Shown here: positions 13,865-20,138 of the stretch, piece after piece | Layout of the letters: the number at the start of each line of letters is the position of its first letter | How positions within the stretch are numbered: the first letter of the stretch is position 1 | Origin: a virus | DNA: 23,734 nt | IMG/VR virus record: IMGVR_UViG_3300002145_000083 | Location: 1 to 23,734 of that record | Strand: one strand, 5' to 3' | The notes under the pieces: generated by a model | The model's input: the letters and a program-made list of their open reading frames with translations, nothing else | Told to the model about the DNA's origin: nothing | Database searches by the model: none | Translations under genes and position numbers: made by a program

Positions 13865-15445
13865 TCAAAACGCGACGCCCGCCGTCCGTGACATATCGAC
13901 CTCAGACTCCATCATACAGAATAACGCGATCACGAGTGCGTCCGCTTCGTCAGGTGAATGACCGAGAATATCAATGAGCGTTTTGTTGCCGTGTGCGTTT
14001 TCCCGCAGTGCTGACCCGAGTCCGGTCTTGCCTTTCGGCAACATCATCATCTTTCCCTCGTCATCGTACAACAACGGAATCAGAGCCAGTTGTCGTCTCA
14101 ACTCAGCATATTCTGCAGGAATCGCAAACGTATCATGCTCTTGAATCAGGTCGTCATGAGGGTCAAGCACACGGCGAAGCAAGCCGTACATCTCCGCCCT
14201 GCGGTTTTTGTAGACGTAACGGCGTTCGAATTCCTCAGTTCGTTCCTCGACTGATCGTCGAGCGTCGATCAGTTGCCCGGTCGCCGCGCCACCGAACGCG
14301 ACGGTCTTGACGTCGTATCCTTGCCGTCGTAATCGGTCAGCGTGCTGCTTACCGCCGCCGCCGGCGTCGAACATCACGTTTTCTGGACTGACTCCGTGCT
14401 TGTTCATGAATGCGATGGCCTCACCGGTGATCACCGACGTGTCTGGCGTTTTCTTCGACACAAGCTCGATGACACCCTGACGATCGACAGCCGCCATCGT
14501 CGTCTTATCACCGCCTTCAGCCGGGTCGATTCCGATTGCCAGAGCCTGCCGTGACCCTTCATATGACAGCTCAGTCGCTCGGCGTTCAGAACGCAGCAGC
14601 CATTCTGGCGGATACAGCAGAGCCTCAGCCCCTTCCCAGAACTTCGCGTCAAGGCCGATACATTGCAGGACCGGATCCCAGAGCCGGCGTTTGTTTTCGT
14701 ACTCTTCGAAGTCCAAGACTCCGGGAAGCTTGCGTTCGTACGATGGTGGCTTGCCAGCAGCTATCTCTTTGTGTGCAGCAACAACTGACGGTGAATCTTC
14801 ACCCTTGATGAATATCTGATTCCGAATCGTCCTGCTGCCGTCCAGTGAGTAGACAGGCCCCGCTTTCCAATCCTGGAAGAAGAAGTTCTGCGTCGGAAAG
14901 CAGTTGCCGATTGCCAGCTTGCGATGTGCCCATGAATCGGCCTTATCCCAGTGGTCAGTTTCAACGCCGGACGCTTCATCAGCGACGAATAACGTCGTTG
15001 GCGTCCCGTCTGGCATGTACGGCAAATGGTGTCCCAACATCCCCTCACCACGCTTCGCCACTTTGCCGATCACATAGCTTTTCGTGCAGACGCTCTTACC
15101 GAGTACCTTTTTCAGGTGCATGTGATTCGATTGAATCGGAAGCGGTACAGCCGCCGTCTCAATGAACTTTCGAATCTCACCCCATAGGACGTGCTTGAGT
15201 TGGTCGTAATCAACAGAAGTCGTCACCACGTGACACTCCGGACGTGACACGAAAAACCAGACGACCAGCAGGCCAGCGATGAAGTCTTTGCCGAGTTTGT
15301 TTCCGGCATAAACTTCCGTGACAGGGCAGTCCCTGACGGAGTAGAGAATGTCCCGTTGCTTTTTGTAGATCGTGATCCCGGGCCAGTATCGCTGGATGAA
15401 TAGCAACGGCTCTGTTGCGAATGCGTCGGGCGGCAACTTAGTCAT
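13865..15445 (-). CDS. terL: Terminase large subunit (DNA-packaging motor and nuclease)
   Basis: A 526-residue protein. ATPase domain: Walker A-like AGNKLGKD (47-54) and Walker B TLFVADEAS (151-159), with the Asp-Glu pair at 156-157. Nuclease domain: GIDPAEGGDKT, where D307 is a likely metal ligand, then VMFDAGGGG (D360), and HSPDEADALVIALF near 497, supplying the last acid. This is the standard ATPase plus RNase H-like arrangement of TerL, which pumps DNA into the prohead and cuts the concatemer. The gene is separated from the small terminase by a cassette block of about 2.3 kb, whereas these genes are usually adjacent. No strong Shine-Dalgarno precedes the ATG, perhaps because its natural upstream sequence was displaced. 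Confidence 0.92.
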   Translation of the reverse strand: MTKLPPDAFATEPLLFIQRYWPGITIYKKQRDILYSVRDCPVTEVYAGNKLGKDFIAGLLVVWFFVSRPECHVVTTSVDYDQLKHVLWGEIRKFIETAAVPLPIQSNHMHLKKVLGKSVCTKSYVIGKVAKRGEGMLGHHLPYMPDGTPTTLFVADEASGVETDHWDKADSWAHRKLAIGNCFPTQNFFFQDWKAGPVYSLDGSRTIRNQIFIKGEDSPSVVAAHKEIAAGKPPSYERKLPGVLDFEEYENKRRLWDPVLQCIGLDAKFWEGAEALLYPPEWLLRSERRATELSYEGSRQALAIGIDPAEGGDKTTMAAVDRQGVIELVSKKTPDTSVITGEAIAFMNKHGVSPENVMFDAGGGGKQHADRLRRQGYDVKTVAFGGAATGQLIDARRSVEERTEEFERRYVYKNRRAEMYGLLRRVLDPHDDLIQEHDTFAIPAEYAELRRQLALIPLLYDDEGKMMMLPKGKTGLGSALRENAHGNKTLIDILGHSPDEADALVIALFCMMESEVDMSRTAGVAF

Positions 15446-15503
15446 GCACTTTTGAGTCTCTTACATCACTCGTTCATCATTATTACGTGGCGGATATCGC
15501 ACA

Positions 15504-15553
15504 GAGTTATCTGGATTCCACATAATCTGATATCGGCGGAATCCACATAATTC
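15504..15553. repeat. 16-bp imperfect inverted repeat at the left end of the cassette block
   Basis: 15504-15519 pairs with 15538-15553 with two mispairs (one a G-U), around an 18-base loop. It directly follows the GCATAAC that carries the stop of the 75-residue gene. A second AGATAAC lies at its far end in the same orientation, so it is not a canonical attC. It marks the junction between the cassette block and the large terminase gene. Confidence 0.6.
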
Positions 15554-15557
15554 AAAG

Positions 15558-15785
15558 TTATGCGGCTTCGATCAACTCGGCTCGCTCGACTTCCGACCAT
15601 GATTCGTCGTTGTCCGACCCTGGAATGCCTTTGCCATCTTTTCCTGTCCAGTTCGAGCAGGCAAACCACCTCGCACCAGAGTACATACTTCCGACAACGG
15701 CAAGAGACGATCCGCCACCTGCGGCTTCGGACCAATGCAGCCGGTAGACACCGTGCCGCAGTGTTTGCACTTCTGTTCGCGTCAT
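15558..15785 (-). CDS. Cassette-type hypothetical protein, Trp/Ser/Gly-rich
   Basis: The start is ATG 15785 (MTRTEVQTL), because upstream codons fall inside the attC-like site. It is 75 residues: GVYRLHWSEAAGGGSSLAVVGSMYSGARWFACSNWTG, then DNDESWSEVERAELIEAA. The layout of a short beta-rich core (L-H-W, S-S-L-A-V-V-G, W-F-A-x-x-N-W) with an acidic C-terminal helix is typical of small proteins in environmental integron cassettes and planctomycete genomes. The function is unknown. The TAA stop sits in GCATAAC. It is the last gene of the block before the large terminase. Confidence 0.65.
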   Translation of the reverse strand: MTRTEVQTLRHGVYRLHWSEAAGGGSSLAVVGSMYSGARWFACSNWTGKDGKGIPGSDNDESWSEVERAELIEAA

Positions 15786-15804
15786 ATTCGCACTCACAAT
15801 CGCC

Positions 15805-15894
15805 GCATAACAAAGCAATCAACGCGGAGCGGCGAACCACGTCAATCGTGAGGGCAGCGTCACTCACGCCGCCCGGTTATTGCTGTCGTTATCT
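15805..15894. repeat. attC-like cassette recombination site 1 (complete)
   Basis: 90 bp, read on the minus strand: AGATAAC (carrying the stop of the 69-residue gene) at one end and GTTATGC at the other. The arms pair (AGCAAT.AAC.CGG.GCGGCG with its complement) with single unpaired bases on one side. The central part has a second hairpin GTGAG/CTCAC. R-box ends, arms with extrahelical bases and a variable terminal structure are the defining traits of integron attC sites. Confidence 0.78.
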
Positions 15895-16098
15895 GGAAGA
15901 GTCTGCCTGTTCCTCGGCTTCCATGAAGCGTGCAGCTTGCCCGCACTCAATCAACGCCCGATGGAATGCTTGTGCCTCCTCCAGTGTCTTGAACTTACAA
16001 ACCACCTTCGGAGCGTCGCCACCAGATTCGCACGTGATGAATGCCGGGCCACCAGCAACGTCCAAACTCTTGATTGCTTCAACCACTTCGTGAGACAT
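15889..16098 (-). CDS. Cassette-type hypothetical protein, small and helical
   Basis: This 69-residue protein starts at ATG 16098 (MSHEVVEAIKSLDVAGGPAF). It continues ESGGDAPKVVCKFKTLEEAQAFHRALIE, an alpha/beta arrangement in which a beta strand is followed by a helix beginning LEEAQAFHRAL. This resembles small single-domain proteins of the integron mobile-cassette pool, without a known function. The stop TAA lies in AGATAAC, the R box of the following attC-like site. The gap to the preceding gene is about 57 bases and holds only half of an attC-like site. Confidence 0.65.
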   Translation of the reverse strand: MSHEVVEAIKSLDVAGGPAFITCESGGDAPKVVCKFKTLEEAQAFHRALIECGQAARFMEAEEQADSSR

Positions 16099-16126
16099 GA
16101 GAAATCCAGAATTTGCAATTGAGAAT

Positions 16127-16161
16127 CAACCGCCGCAACCGGCTGATGTGAGTCGTTATGC
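16127..16161. repeat. Half attC-like site
   Basis: On the minus strand GCATAAC (with the stop of the 118-residue gene) is followed by one arm containing CAGCCGGTTGCGGCGG. The complementary arm and second R box are missing, so this is a degenerate or deleted site. Confidence 0.5.
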
Positions 16162-16512
16162 GGTATGGTAAAACGCTTCGCGAGCATCCCATCCCGCGTC
16201 CGTAATTTGCACCTTGTATTTCACGTATTCCGGCGTACCGACCATTCCTTTGGCGATGCCGCGTTTGATTTCGTGAAAGGTAAACCATCCATGCTCAACC
16301 ATTTTTCCAAGCCAGAACTCGCGAAACGGAACTCGCTCGCACTCGGACTTGCCCCAGGACACATCATCTGGCTTGTTTGCGTAACTGGTCACCTCGTTGC
16401 TGCCGCCGCCAAACCAAGCCAGAAACGCTATCCGCTCCACCTGCGGCATGTCGCGAACTGCATAACAATGCGTTGTACCGGAGCACTCTGCCGTCGTTTT
16501 CGTGGAATCCAT
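16156..16512 (-). CDS. Cassette-type hypothetical protein translated through an attC-like leader
   Basis: 118 residues from ATG 16512, which has a good AAAGGAAG site. The first 18 residues (MDSTKTTAECSGTTHCYA) are encoded by the right half of attC-like site 2. The native part probably begins near MPQVERIAFLAWFGG (about residue 22) and continues PFREFWLGKMVEHGWFTFHEIKRGIA, ending with VQITDAGWDAREAFYHTA. It is Trp/Phe-rich and may be a small winged-helix-like domain, but I recognise no family. The leader matches the start of the DUF1937-like protein at 16874-17281. Start choice is uncertain: the internal ATG at residue 22 lacks a strong ribosome-binding site. The TAA stop is in GCATAAC. Confidence 0.65.
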   Translation of the reverse strand: MDSTKTTAECSGTTHCYAVRDMPQVERIAFLAWFGGGSNEVTSYANKPDDVSWGKSECERVPFREFWLGKMVEHGWFTFHEIKRGIAKGMVGTPEYVKYKVQITDAGWDAREAFYHTA

Positions 16513-16548
16513 GTCTTCCTTTCGTGCCCCGTGAACCGGGGCGTTATC
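16460..16548. repeat. attC-like site 2, carrying a ribosome-binding site and start codon
   Basis: 89 bp. On the minus strand it runs from CGATAAC (stop of the membrane-protein gene) to GTTATGC. The left part has a tight GCCCCG/CGGGGC hairpin (16526-16542); the right arm reads GAGTGCTCCGGTACAACGCATT. Arm pairing is poorer than in sites 1 and 3. Between the arms lie AAAGGAAG and the ATG of the 118-residue gene. Confidence 0.6.
16486..16524. repeat. Leader repeat copy A (start-codon region)
   Basis: On the minus strand ACGAAAGGAAGACATGGATTCC continues with ACGAAAACGACGGCAGAG. It matches copy B at 17255-17296 except for a few substitutions and a small indel. Both encode MxSTKTxAE and supply the ribosome-binding site for a cassette gene. 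Confidence 0.8.
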
Positions 16549-16771
16549 GGGGCTCAGTCACGTCCACGCTGGCGTCAACGTCGTTGATCTTCACGTCGAG
16601 TAACGCCGCTTCATACCACGGGATATTCACGCCTCGCGTTTGCTTCAACCAATTCGACGTCGCCACGCCTTCCATGTACACGAACGGCGAAATGATGGCT
16701 CCGATCAGCAGGAACACGCCAACAACTACGCACGCCAACACGGCCAGAAACTTGCGGTCTTCGCGATCCAT
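16544..16771 (-). CDS. Small single-pass membrane protein (cassette gene)
   Basis: The start is ATG 16771 behind GGGGACGACG; an upstream in-frame start would lie in attC-like site 3. It is 75 residues. MDREDRKF is a charged N-terminus, then LAVLACVVVGVFLLIGAIISPFVY forms one transmembrane helix (about 9-32). A soluble tail ends VDASVDVTEPR. The topology is probably N-in with the C-terminal 40 residues outside. There is no recognised family. The TAA stop is inside CGATAAC. It is a cassette gene by context, being flanked on both sides by attC-like sites. Confidence 0.68.
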   Translation of the reverse strand: MDREDRKFLAVLACVVVGVFLLIGAIISPFVYMEGVATSNWLKQTRGVNIPWYEAALLDVKINDVDASVDVTEPR

Positions 16772-16788
16772 CGTCGTCCCCAAATGCC

Positions 16789-16879
16789 CGATAACAAAGA
16801 ATTGGAACCGAGTTGCGGGCGGCGTCGGTTCCAAGTGGTTGCGTCACTTTCCGCAACCGGTTCAATTCAGGCGTTACGG
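16789..16879. repeat. attC-like cassette recombination site 3 (complete, best preserved)
   Basis: 91 bp. On the minus strand it runs from CCGTAAC (stop of the DUF1937-like gene) to GTTATCG. The arms GAATTG.AACCG.GTTGCGG pair with CCGCAACTCGGTTCCAATTC, leaving exactly two unpaired bases on one strand, the classic extrahelical bases that set strand choice in attC recombination. Confidence 0.83.
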
Positions 16880-17281
16880 ATCGATAAACTCGACTGGCAG
16901 CCCCATATCCTTCGCGATCGCGATTTCAGCGGCAACCCCTGTTGACTGATCCCACCCATCTTGACGCAACACAATCACCTTGACGCACGCCGCCAACATA
17001 ACGCGATCGTACCGCTCCCAAAAATCCCAGCCCCTCGGCAAATCTCCCGCCATCGCAATCGAGTGAGTGTGGCTAATCGGGCTGTAAATGTGCATCCCGC
17101 CCCGCATCAAATCAGCGGCAACGCGATTGACCACCTGAAACCGTTGCTCCCGCACTTCTGGTTGCTCGTGGCTGTACGGTGTGGCAAGGTAAATCAAACC
17201 GCTGACCGTCGAACAATGCGACGCACCGGAGCACTCATCTACGTCTGTTTTCCGCTCTGCCGGCGTTTTCGTGGAGCTCAT
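16874..17281 (-). CDS. DUF1937-like / nucleoside 2-deoxyribosyltransferase-fold protein (cassette gene)
   Basis: 135 residues from ATG 17281; the frame is open further upstream but overlaps the zinc-ribbon gene. After the leader MSSTKTPAERKTDVDECSGASHC the native domain starts near LIYLATPYSHEQPEVREQRF (about 29-48), then SPISHTHSIA, DLPRGWDFWERYDRVML, and VIVLRQDGWDQSTGVAAEIAIAKDMG. These match the DUF1937 pattern, a relative of nucleoside 2-deoxyribosyltransferases and nucleotide hydrolases that cut or exchange N-glycosidic bonds. A role in nucleotide pools or base modification is inferred. The stop TAA lies in CCGTAAC of attC-like site 3. The leader resembles that of the 118-residue cassette protein. 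Confidence 0.78.
   Translation of the reverse strand: MSSTKTPAERKTDVDECSGASHCSTVSGLIYLATPYSHEQPEVREQRFQVVNRVAADLMRGGMHIYSPISHTHSIAMAGDLPRGWDFWERYDRVMLAACVKVIVLRQDGWDQSTGVAAEIAIAKDMGLPVEFIDP
17208..17235. repeat. Half attC-like site inside the leader of the DUF1937-like gene
   Basis: On the minus strand GAGTGCTCCGGTGCGTCGCATTGTTCGAC matches the right arm and R box of attC-like site 2 (GAGTGCTCCGGTACAACGCATTGTTATGC). The left arm is absent; the zinc-ribbon gene runs up to it. Confidence 0.55.
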
Positions 17282-17296
17282 GTCATCCCCTTTCGT
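17255..17296. repeat. Leader repeat copy B (start-codon region)
   Basis: Partner of 16486-16524. On the minus strand it contains ACGAAAGGGGATGACATG, supplying the start of the DUF1937-like gene and the last codons of the zinc-ribbon gene. Confidence 0.8.
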
Positions 17297-17528
17297 TCCG
17301 GTCTGATTCCCAATAGACCGGATGAATTGCCCGGCCCTGATTCTTCGCCAAAACTGACGTATAAAATCCACCGGAATAGAACGCCTTAACTGGTGGTTCG
17401 TCGCCACCAAAAAACACATTAACGAAATCAGAATGTTCTGGCGGGTAGTGTTCACACCCCGCAACGTAACCGACGCCGTCCTTATCGACTTGGGTTCGCC
17501 CGCAATTCTCACACGCGAAATTCGACAT
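17283..17528 (-). CDS. Small zinc-ribbon-like hypothetical protein (cassette gene)
   Basis: The start is ATG 17528 (MSNFACENCGRTQ); the longer frame begins inside an attC-like half-site. It is 81 residues. CENC (6-9) and AGCEHYPPEH form a C-x2-C ... C-x-H pattern that could bind one zinc. The rest is aromatic: FVNVFFGGDEPPVKAFYSGGFYTSVLAKNQGRAIHPVYW. There is no known function. The stop TGA overlaps the GATGACATG that starts the next gene, so the two may be translationally coupled. Its 3' end has fused with the leader repeat, which removed its own attC arm. Confidence 0.65.
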   Translation of the reverse strand: MSNFACENCGRTQVDKDGVGYVAGCEHYPPEHSDFVNVFFGGDEPPVKAFYSGGFYTSVLAKNQGRAIHPVYWESDRNERG

Positions 17529-17529
17529 G

Positions 17530-17589
17530 GTAAATCCAATGCACACGGAGCCGTGAAGCCATTCTGGTGATTGCTGGCAGGCGTTATGA
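17530..17589. repeat. Degenerate attC-like site at the right end of the cassette block
   Basis: On the minus strand TCATAAC lies a few bases after the stop of the 53-residue gene, with a short CAATCAC arm partly matching GTGCATTG across a CACGG/CCGTG hairpin. The far R box is not recognisable. Confidence 0.4.
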
Positions 17590-17596
17590 GCCATAC

Positions 17597-17758
17597 TCAC
17601 GAACGGTCCTGACGGGCCCATGACTCAAGCTTCGCGAGTTGGTCGAAGGCCCACAGTGCCGGACAGAGAACGGTGCAGAATAGCACCAGCCCGGATACTC
17701 GAATCACAAATTCCACCCAGCGATAGATGATCACGGTTCGCACATTCCATCCGATCAT
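17597..17758 (-). CDS. Small membrane protein
   Basis: The start is ATG 17758, one base after the stop of the 59-residue gene (ATGAAATG arrangement); a longer frame to 17812 would overlap that gene in a different frame. It is 53 residues: MIGWNVRTVIIYRWVEFVIRVSGLVLFCTVLCPALWAFDQL then a charged tail. One, perhaps two, membrane helices span about 8-40. There is no family. It is either the first cassette of the block or the last ancestral gene before it. Confidence 0.5.
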   Translation of the reverse strand: MIGWNVRTVIIYRWVEFVIRVSGLVLFCTVLCPALWAFDQLAKLESWARQDRS

Positions 17759-17759
17759 T

Positions 17760-17939
17760 TCATGCGGGTGATGTGCCGCAACTTGCCTTGATGTATGTTT
17801 TGACGAGTTCAAGTGCTTGCAGTTCTTGAAACCCTTCTTCCATCAATCGCAAATACAACTGACGCCATTGAGCTGGGAAGTAGTCCAGCATCAACGCCAT
17901 TCCTTGATCTAGCTCCGCTCGTTTTTTCGCGTCAATCAT
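17760..17939 (-). CDS. 59-residue phage protein next to the small terminase
   Basis: A real small gene: MIDAKKRAELDQGMALM, then LDYFPAQWRQLYLRLMEEGFQELQALELVKTYIKAS. It starts behind AAGGGG two bases after the small terminase stop. The DYFPxxWxxLYxxLxEEGFxxxQALELxKxYI pattern is familiar from very small phage proteins encoded beside terminase genes. It is probably two or three helices, of unknown role, perhaps assisting packaging. It marks the last clearly phage-type gene before the cassette block. Confidence 0.75.
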   Translation of the reverse strand: MIDAKKRAELDQGMALMLDYFPAQWRQLYLRLMEEGFQELQALELVKTYIKASCGTSPA

Positions 17940-17941
17940 CT

Positions 17942-18355
17942 CTAATCCCCTTCAGTGCCATCAATCACGTTTGGCTCACGACCATGAGACTCACGATACC
18001 GCATGAAATCGGCATAGTGTGCGACCCAGTCAAACGAGTCGCCTAGCTTTGCGTTCTCCATGCTCTCAACGCTCGCATTCGGCAGATAGCCTCTTGCACG
18101 GCCACGTGAGTTGTTGACCAGAGCCAGCCTGATCGCCCACGGCTCGCCCAATTTTACCGCCTTGTAGAGCATCGATTCTGCGTAGTCAGCCACCGCCTCA
18201 CGCTGTTCCTCAACGATCTCCTGAATGTCAGGATGCTTTTTGAGAAAGAACCGAAGTGTAGCCCCAGTGACTCCGAGTGCTCGTGCAGCCGCAGAGATAT
18301 TGCCCGCCGTTCTCGTCAGCGCTGTCGTCGCGTTTTTCTTTGTCACCTTCGGCAT
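17942..18355 (-). CDS. terS: Terminase small subunit (DNA recognition)
   Basis: This 137-residue protein has an N-terminal basic helix, then a helix-turn-helix GNISAAARALGVTGATLRFFLKKHP (about 18-42). A helical oligomerisation region follows (IQEIVEEQREAVADYAESMLYKAVKLGEPWAIRLALVN) and an acidic tail. This is the usual architecture of small terminases, which bind the packaging site and present the DNA to the large subunit. GAGG precedes the ATG. It follows the C5 methyltransferase gene directly. Separation from the large terminase by the cassette block is unusual. Confidence 0.82.
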   Translation of the reverse strand: MPKVTKKNATTALTRTAGNISAAARALGVTGATLRFFLKKHPDIQEIVEEQREAVADYAESMLYKAVKLGEPWAIRLALVNNSRGRARGYLPNASVESMENAKLGDSFDWVAHYADFMRYRESHGREPNVIDGTEGD

Positions 18356-18358
18356 TAG

Positions 18359-19495
18359 TTACCTCGTCAGCAGAATCTTGTCGCGAATCTCCGAAGCTAT
18401 CGCTCGCATCATAAGTGGCGGAACCGCTCTGCCGAGTCGTTCCCACTGCTGAGCGTACGTCCCAGTCAGTATAAAGTCATCCGGAAATCCGCAAATGCGA
18501 CGTAGTTCCGCTATCGTGAACTTTCTTCGTTCAGTCGGATGCGTCACTGATGCTTTAGAAGCATGACCGCCTTCCGCACTGATACAATGCGACGGACTAT
18601 CAATGTGTGTCCTTTTCAGGTTCAGGTATTTTTTTGATCCTTCGCCGATCTTCAGGTTATCCCACTCTTTTCCGATCGCGTATCGGCTGATGTCTGTCTC
18701 TGCCTCGACATTGAGCGGCCTTGATGCCTGAATCGTCGATGCCCGAATCGTCGATGCCTGATAAGCGTGGCCGTTGAATCCATTAGCACCTTCGATCTTG
18801 ATAATCCACGGCAACGCGTCCCGCACGCTATACTGATACGGCAACGGCTTTGGATGCACTGGATCAAGTCCTAAGTCCTCACGAACACCGACGAAAATCG
18901 TTCTTGCACGAGACTGAGGCACTCCGAGCCATTGAGCATCGAGCACCTGGCATTTCACTCGATACCCGCACGACTTCAACTCTTTGAGTATCTGAAGGAA
19001 ATATCCCTTCGCCGTGCCCTTCACTAATCCGCTGACGTTCTCCGCTACGAACACCTTTGGCTGCACTCCTCGAATCAACCGACTGAATTCGAAGAACAGG
19101 TCGTCCGTTCGTTGTGCCTTGTCGCTGTACTTCTTGACCTTGCCCCAGCCAGCCTCACGCTTACCGGCTGTCGAGAACGACGCGCACGGCGGCGACCCGT
19201 CGAACAGGTCCAGTTCGCCCGGCTTCATGTCGATCGCCTTCAGGATATCTTCTACGCTGACCTGGCGAATATCTTGACCATCAACGATGGTATATGGAGC
19301 CTTGTTTGCGGCGTATGATTTTCTGGCGGCGTCAATAAACTCGGATGCCCACAACACTCTGAATCCGGCCATACGGTAGCCCGTAGACGATCCGCCGCAA
19401 CCGGAGAACGTACTGATAGCGTTGAGTCCGTTCCACGGTATCGCTCTGACCTGCTCCATCGTCGGCACTAGGTATGGTGGTTTCGTTGTGCTCAT
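18359..19495 (-). CDS. DNA (cytosine-5) methyltransferase, orphan
   Basis: A 378-residue protein with the C5-methyltransferase motifs in order: I STFSGCGGSSTGY (28-40); IV SPPCASFS, with catalytic Cys at 104; VI VAENVSG (150-156); VIII QSRAR (194-198). The target recognition region is about 220-310, and motifs IX/X are RKFTIAELRRICGFPDDF and GRAVPPLMMRAIASEI. It transfers methyl from SAM to cytosine C5. No cognate endonuclease is nearby, so it probably guards phage DNA against host restriction or modifies it for packaging. A 15-bp tandem repeat (about 18722-18765) encodes ASTIR/ASTIQ/ASRPL in the recognition region. The start overlaps the stop of the upstream methyltransferase by four bases. 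Confidence 0.92.
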   Translation of the reverse strand: MSTTKPPYLVPTMEQVRAIPWNGLNAISTFSGCGGSSTGYRMAGFRVLWASEFIDAARKSYAANKAPYTIVDGQDIRQVSVEDILKAIDMKPGELDLFDGSPPCASFSTAGKREAGWGKVKKYSDKAQRTDDLFFEFSRLIRGVQPKVFVAENVSGLVKGTAKGYFLQILKELKSCGYRVKCQVLDAQWLGVPQSRARTIFVGVREDLGLDPVHPKPLPYQYSVRDALPWIIKIEGANGFNGHAYQASTIRASTIQASRPLNVEAETDISRYAIGKEWDNLKIGEGSKKYLNLKRTHIDSPSHCISAEGGHASKASVTHPTERRKFTIAELRRICGFPDDFILTGTYAQQWERLGRAVPPLMMRAIASEIRDKILLTR

Positions 19496-20136
19496 GTTTC
19501 GATTGCAAACCCTGCGAATTCACCGAACCTGAAAATTTCTACGGCACTACCGATCTCACTCGCTCTCATTGGCCTCTGAACTCCGATCAGGCTTAGTTCC
19601 TTTGCCAGTATCTCATCGGCCGGAACTGCTGATGCAATCTTACCGGCCAGAGTCAACCGCGCCATCGCTGTCCCGATATAGCCACCAATCATTTCGAACT
19701 TATCAACGATGATAATAACTGCTCCAGGATTCGCTCGTAGCCTCAGTCGCTCAATGACGCTCGCACGAGCACTCACAGACAAAAACATGAGACACAAAAA
19801 CGCGATCGCCACGTCAAATTGCGGGATATCCGCATCCTCGATATTGCTCAGTAGAAACTCTCCAGGTCCGACGTACCTCTTTTGCATTTCCTCTGACTGA
19901 TCAATTCCAACGAATCGACACTGTCGATCGGCAATCGTCTTTTCCAGAAGTCTACCGATATTCCCTGTCGCACATCCGATGTCGATAACCGTTGCACCTT
20001 CGGTCATATAGTGCCGCGCGACGTGAGCCACCGCCCCGCTCATTAACTCGTACCACGGCAACTGTTCCCTCACGTGACGGTCGAATCCATCTGCGACCTC
20101 TGCCGTCCTGAATGTCCAGTTTGTCGGAATCTCCAT
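19492..20136 (-). CDS. Class I SAM-dependent methyltransferase
   Basis: 214 residues from ATG 20136; a GTG two codons earlier is possible. Motif I is VIDIGCATGNIGRLL, the acidic post-I residue lies in FVGIDQSEEM, and the domain continues FDVAIAFLCLMFLS and VIIIVDKFEM. The N-terminal DRHVREQLPWYELMSGAVAHVARHY and C-terminal KELSLIGVQRPM with RFGEFAGFAIET recur in phage methyltransferases encoded beside ParB-like genes. It resembles CmoA-like enzymes in fold. The substrate is unknown (DNA base, tRNA or small molecule). It overlaps its neighbours by a few bases, implying coordinated expression with the ParB-like and C5 methyltransferase genes. Confidence 0.78.
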   Translation of the reverse strand: MEIPTNWTFRTAEVADGFDRHVREQLPWYELMSGAVAHVARHYMTEGATVIDIGCATGNIGRLLEKTIADRQCRFVGIDQSEEMQKRYVGPGEFLLSNIEDADIPQFDVAIAFLCLMFLSVSARASVIERLRLRANPGAVIIIVDKFEMIGGYIGTAMARLTLAGKIASAVPADEILAKELSLIGVQRPMRASEIGSAVEIFRFGEFAGFAIET

Positions 20137-20138
20137 GC

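Noticed and set aside
15504-15563. Inverted repeat as a complete attC site
   Set aside because: Both TAAC cores point the same way and there are no typical extrahelical bases, so it is kept as a hairpin at the block edge only.
15466-15867. 133-codon minus-strand open frame with many Cys and Arg
   Set aside because: It spans an attC-like site and overlaps the better supported 75-residue gene in another frame. Its composition is that of a shadow frame.
16874-17539. 221-codon version of the DUF1937-like protein starting at 17539
   Set aside because: The extra N-terminal 86 codons overlap the zinc-ribbon gene in another frame and look like random basic sequence. The ATG at 17281 has a good ribosome-binding site.
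18718-18768. Short tandem repeats as a CRISPR array
   Set aside because: The units are contiguous, 15 bp and in frame inside a methyltransferase gene. There are no spacers and no cas genes in the window.
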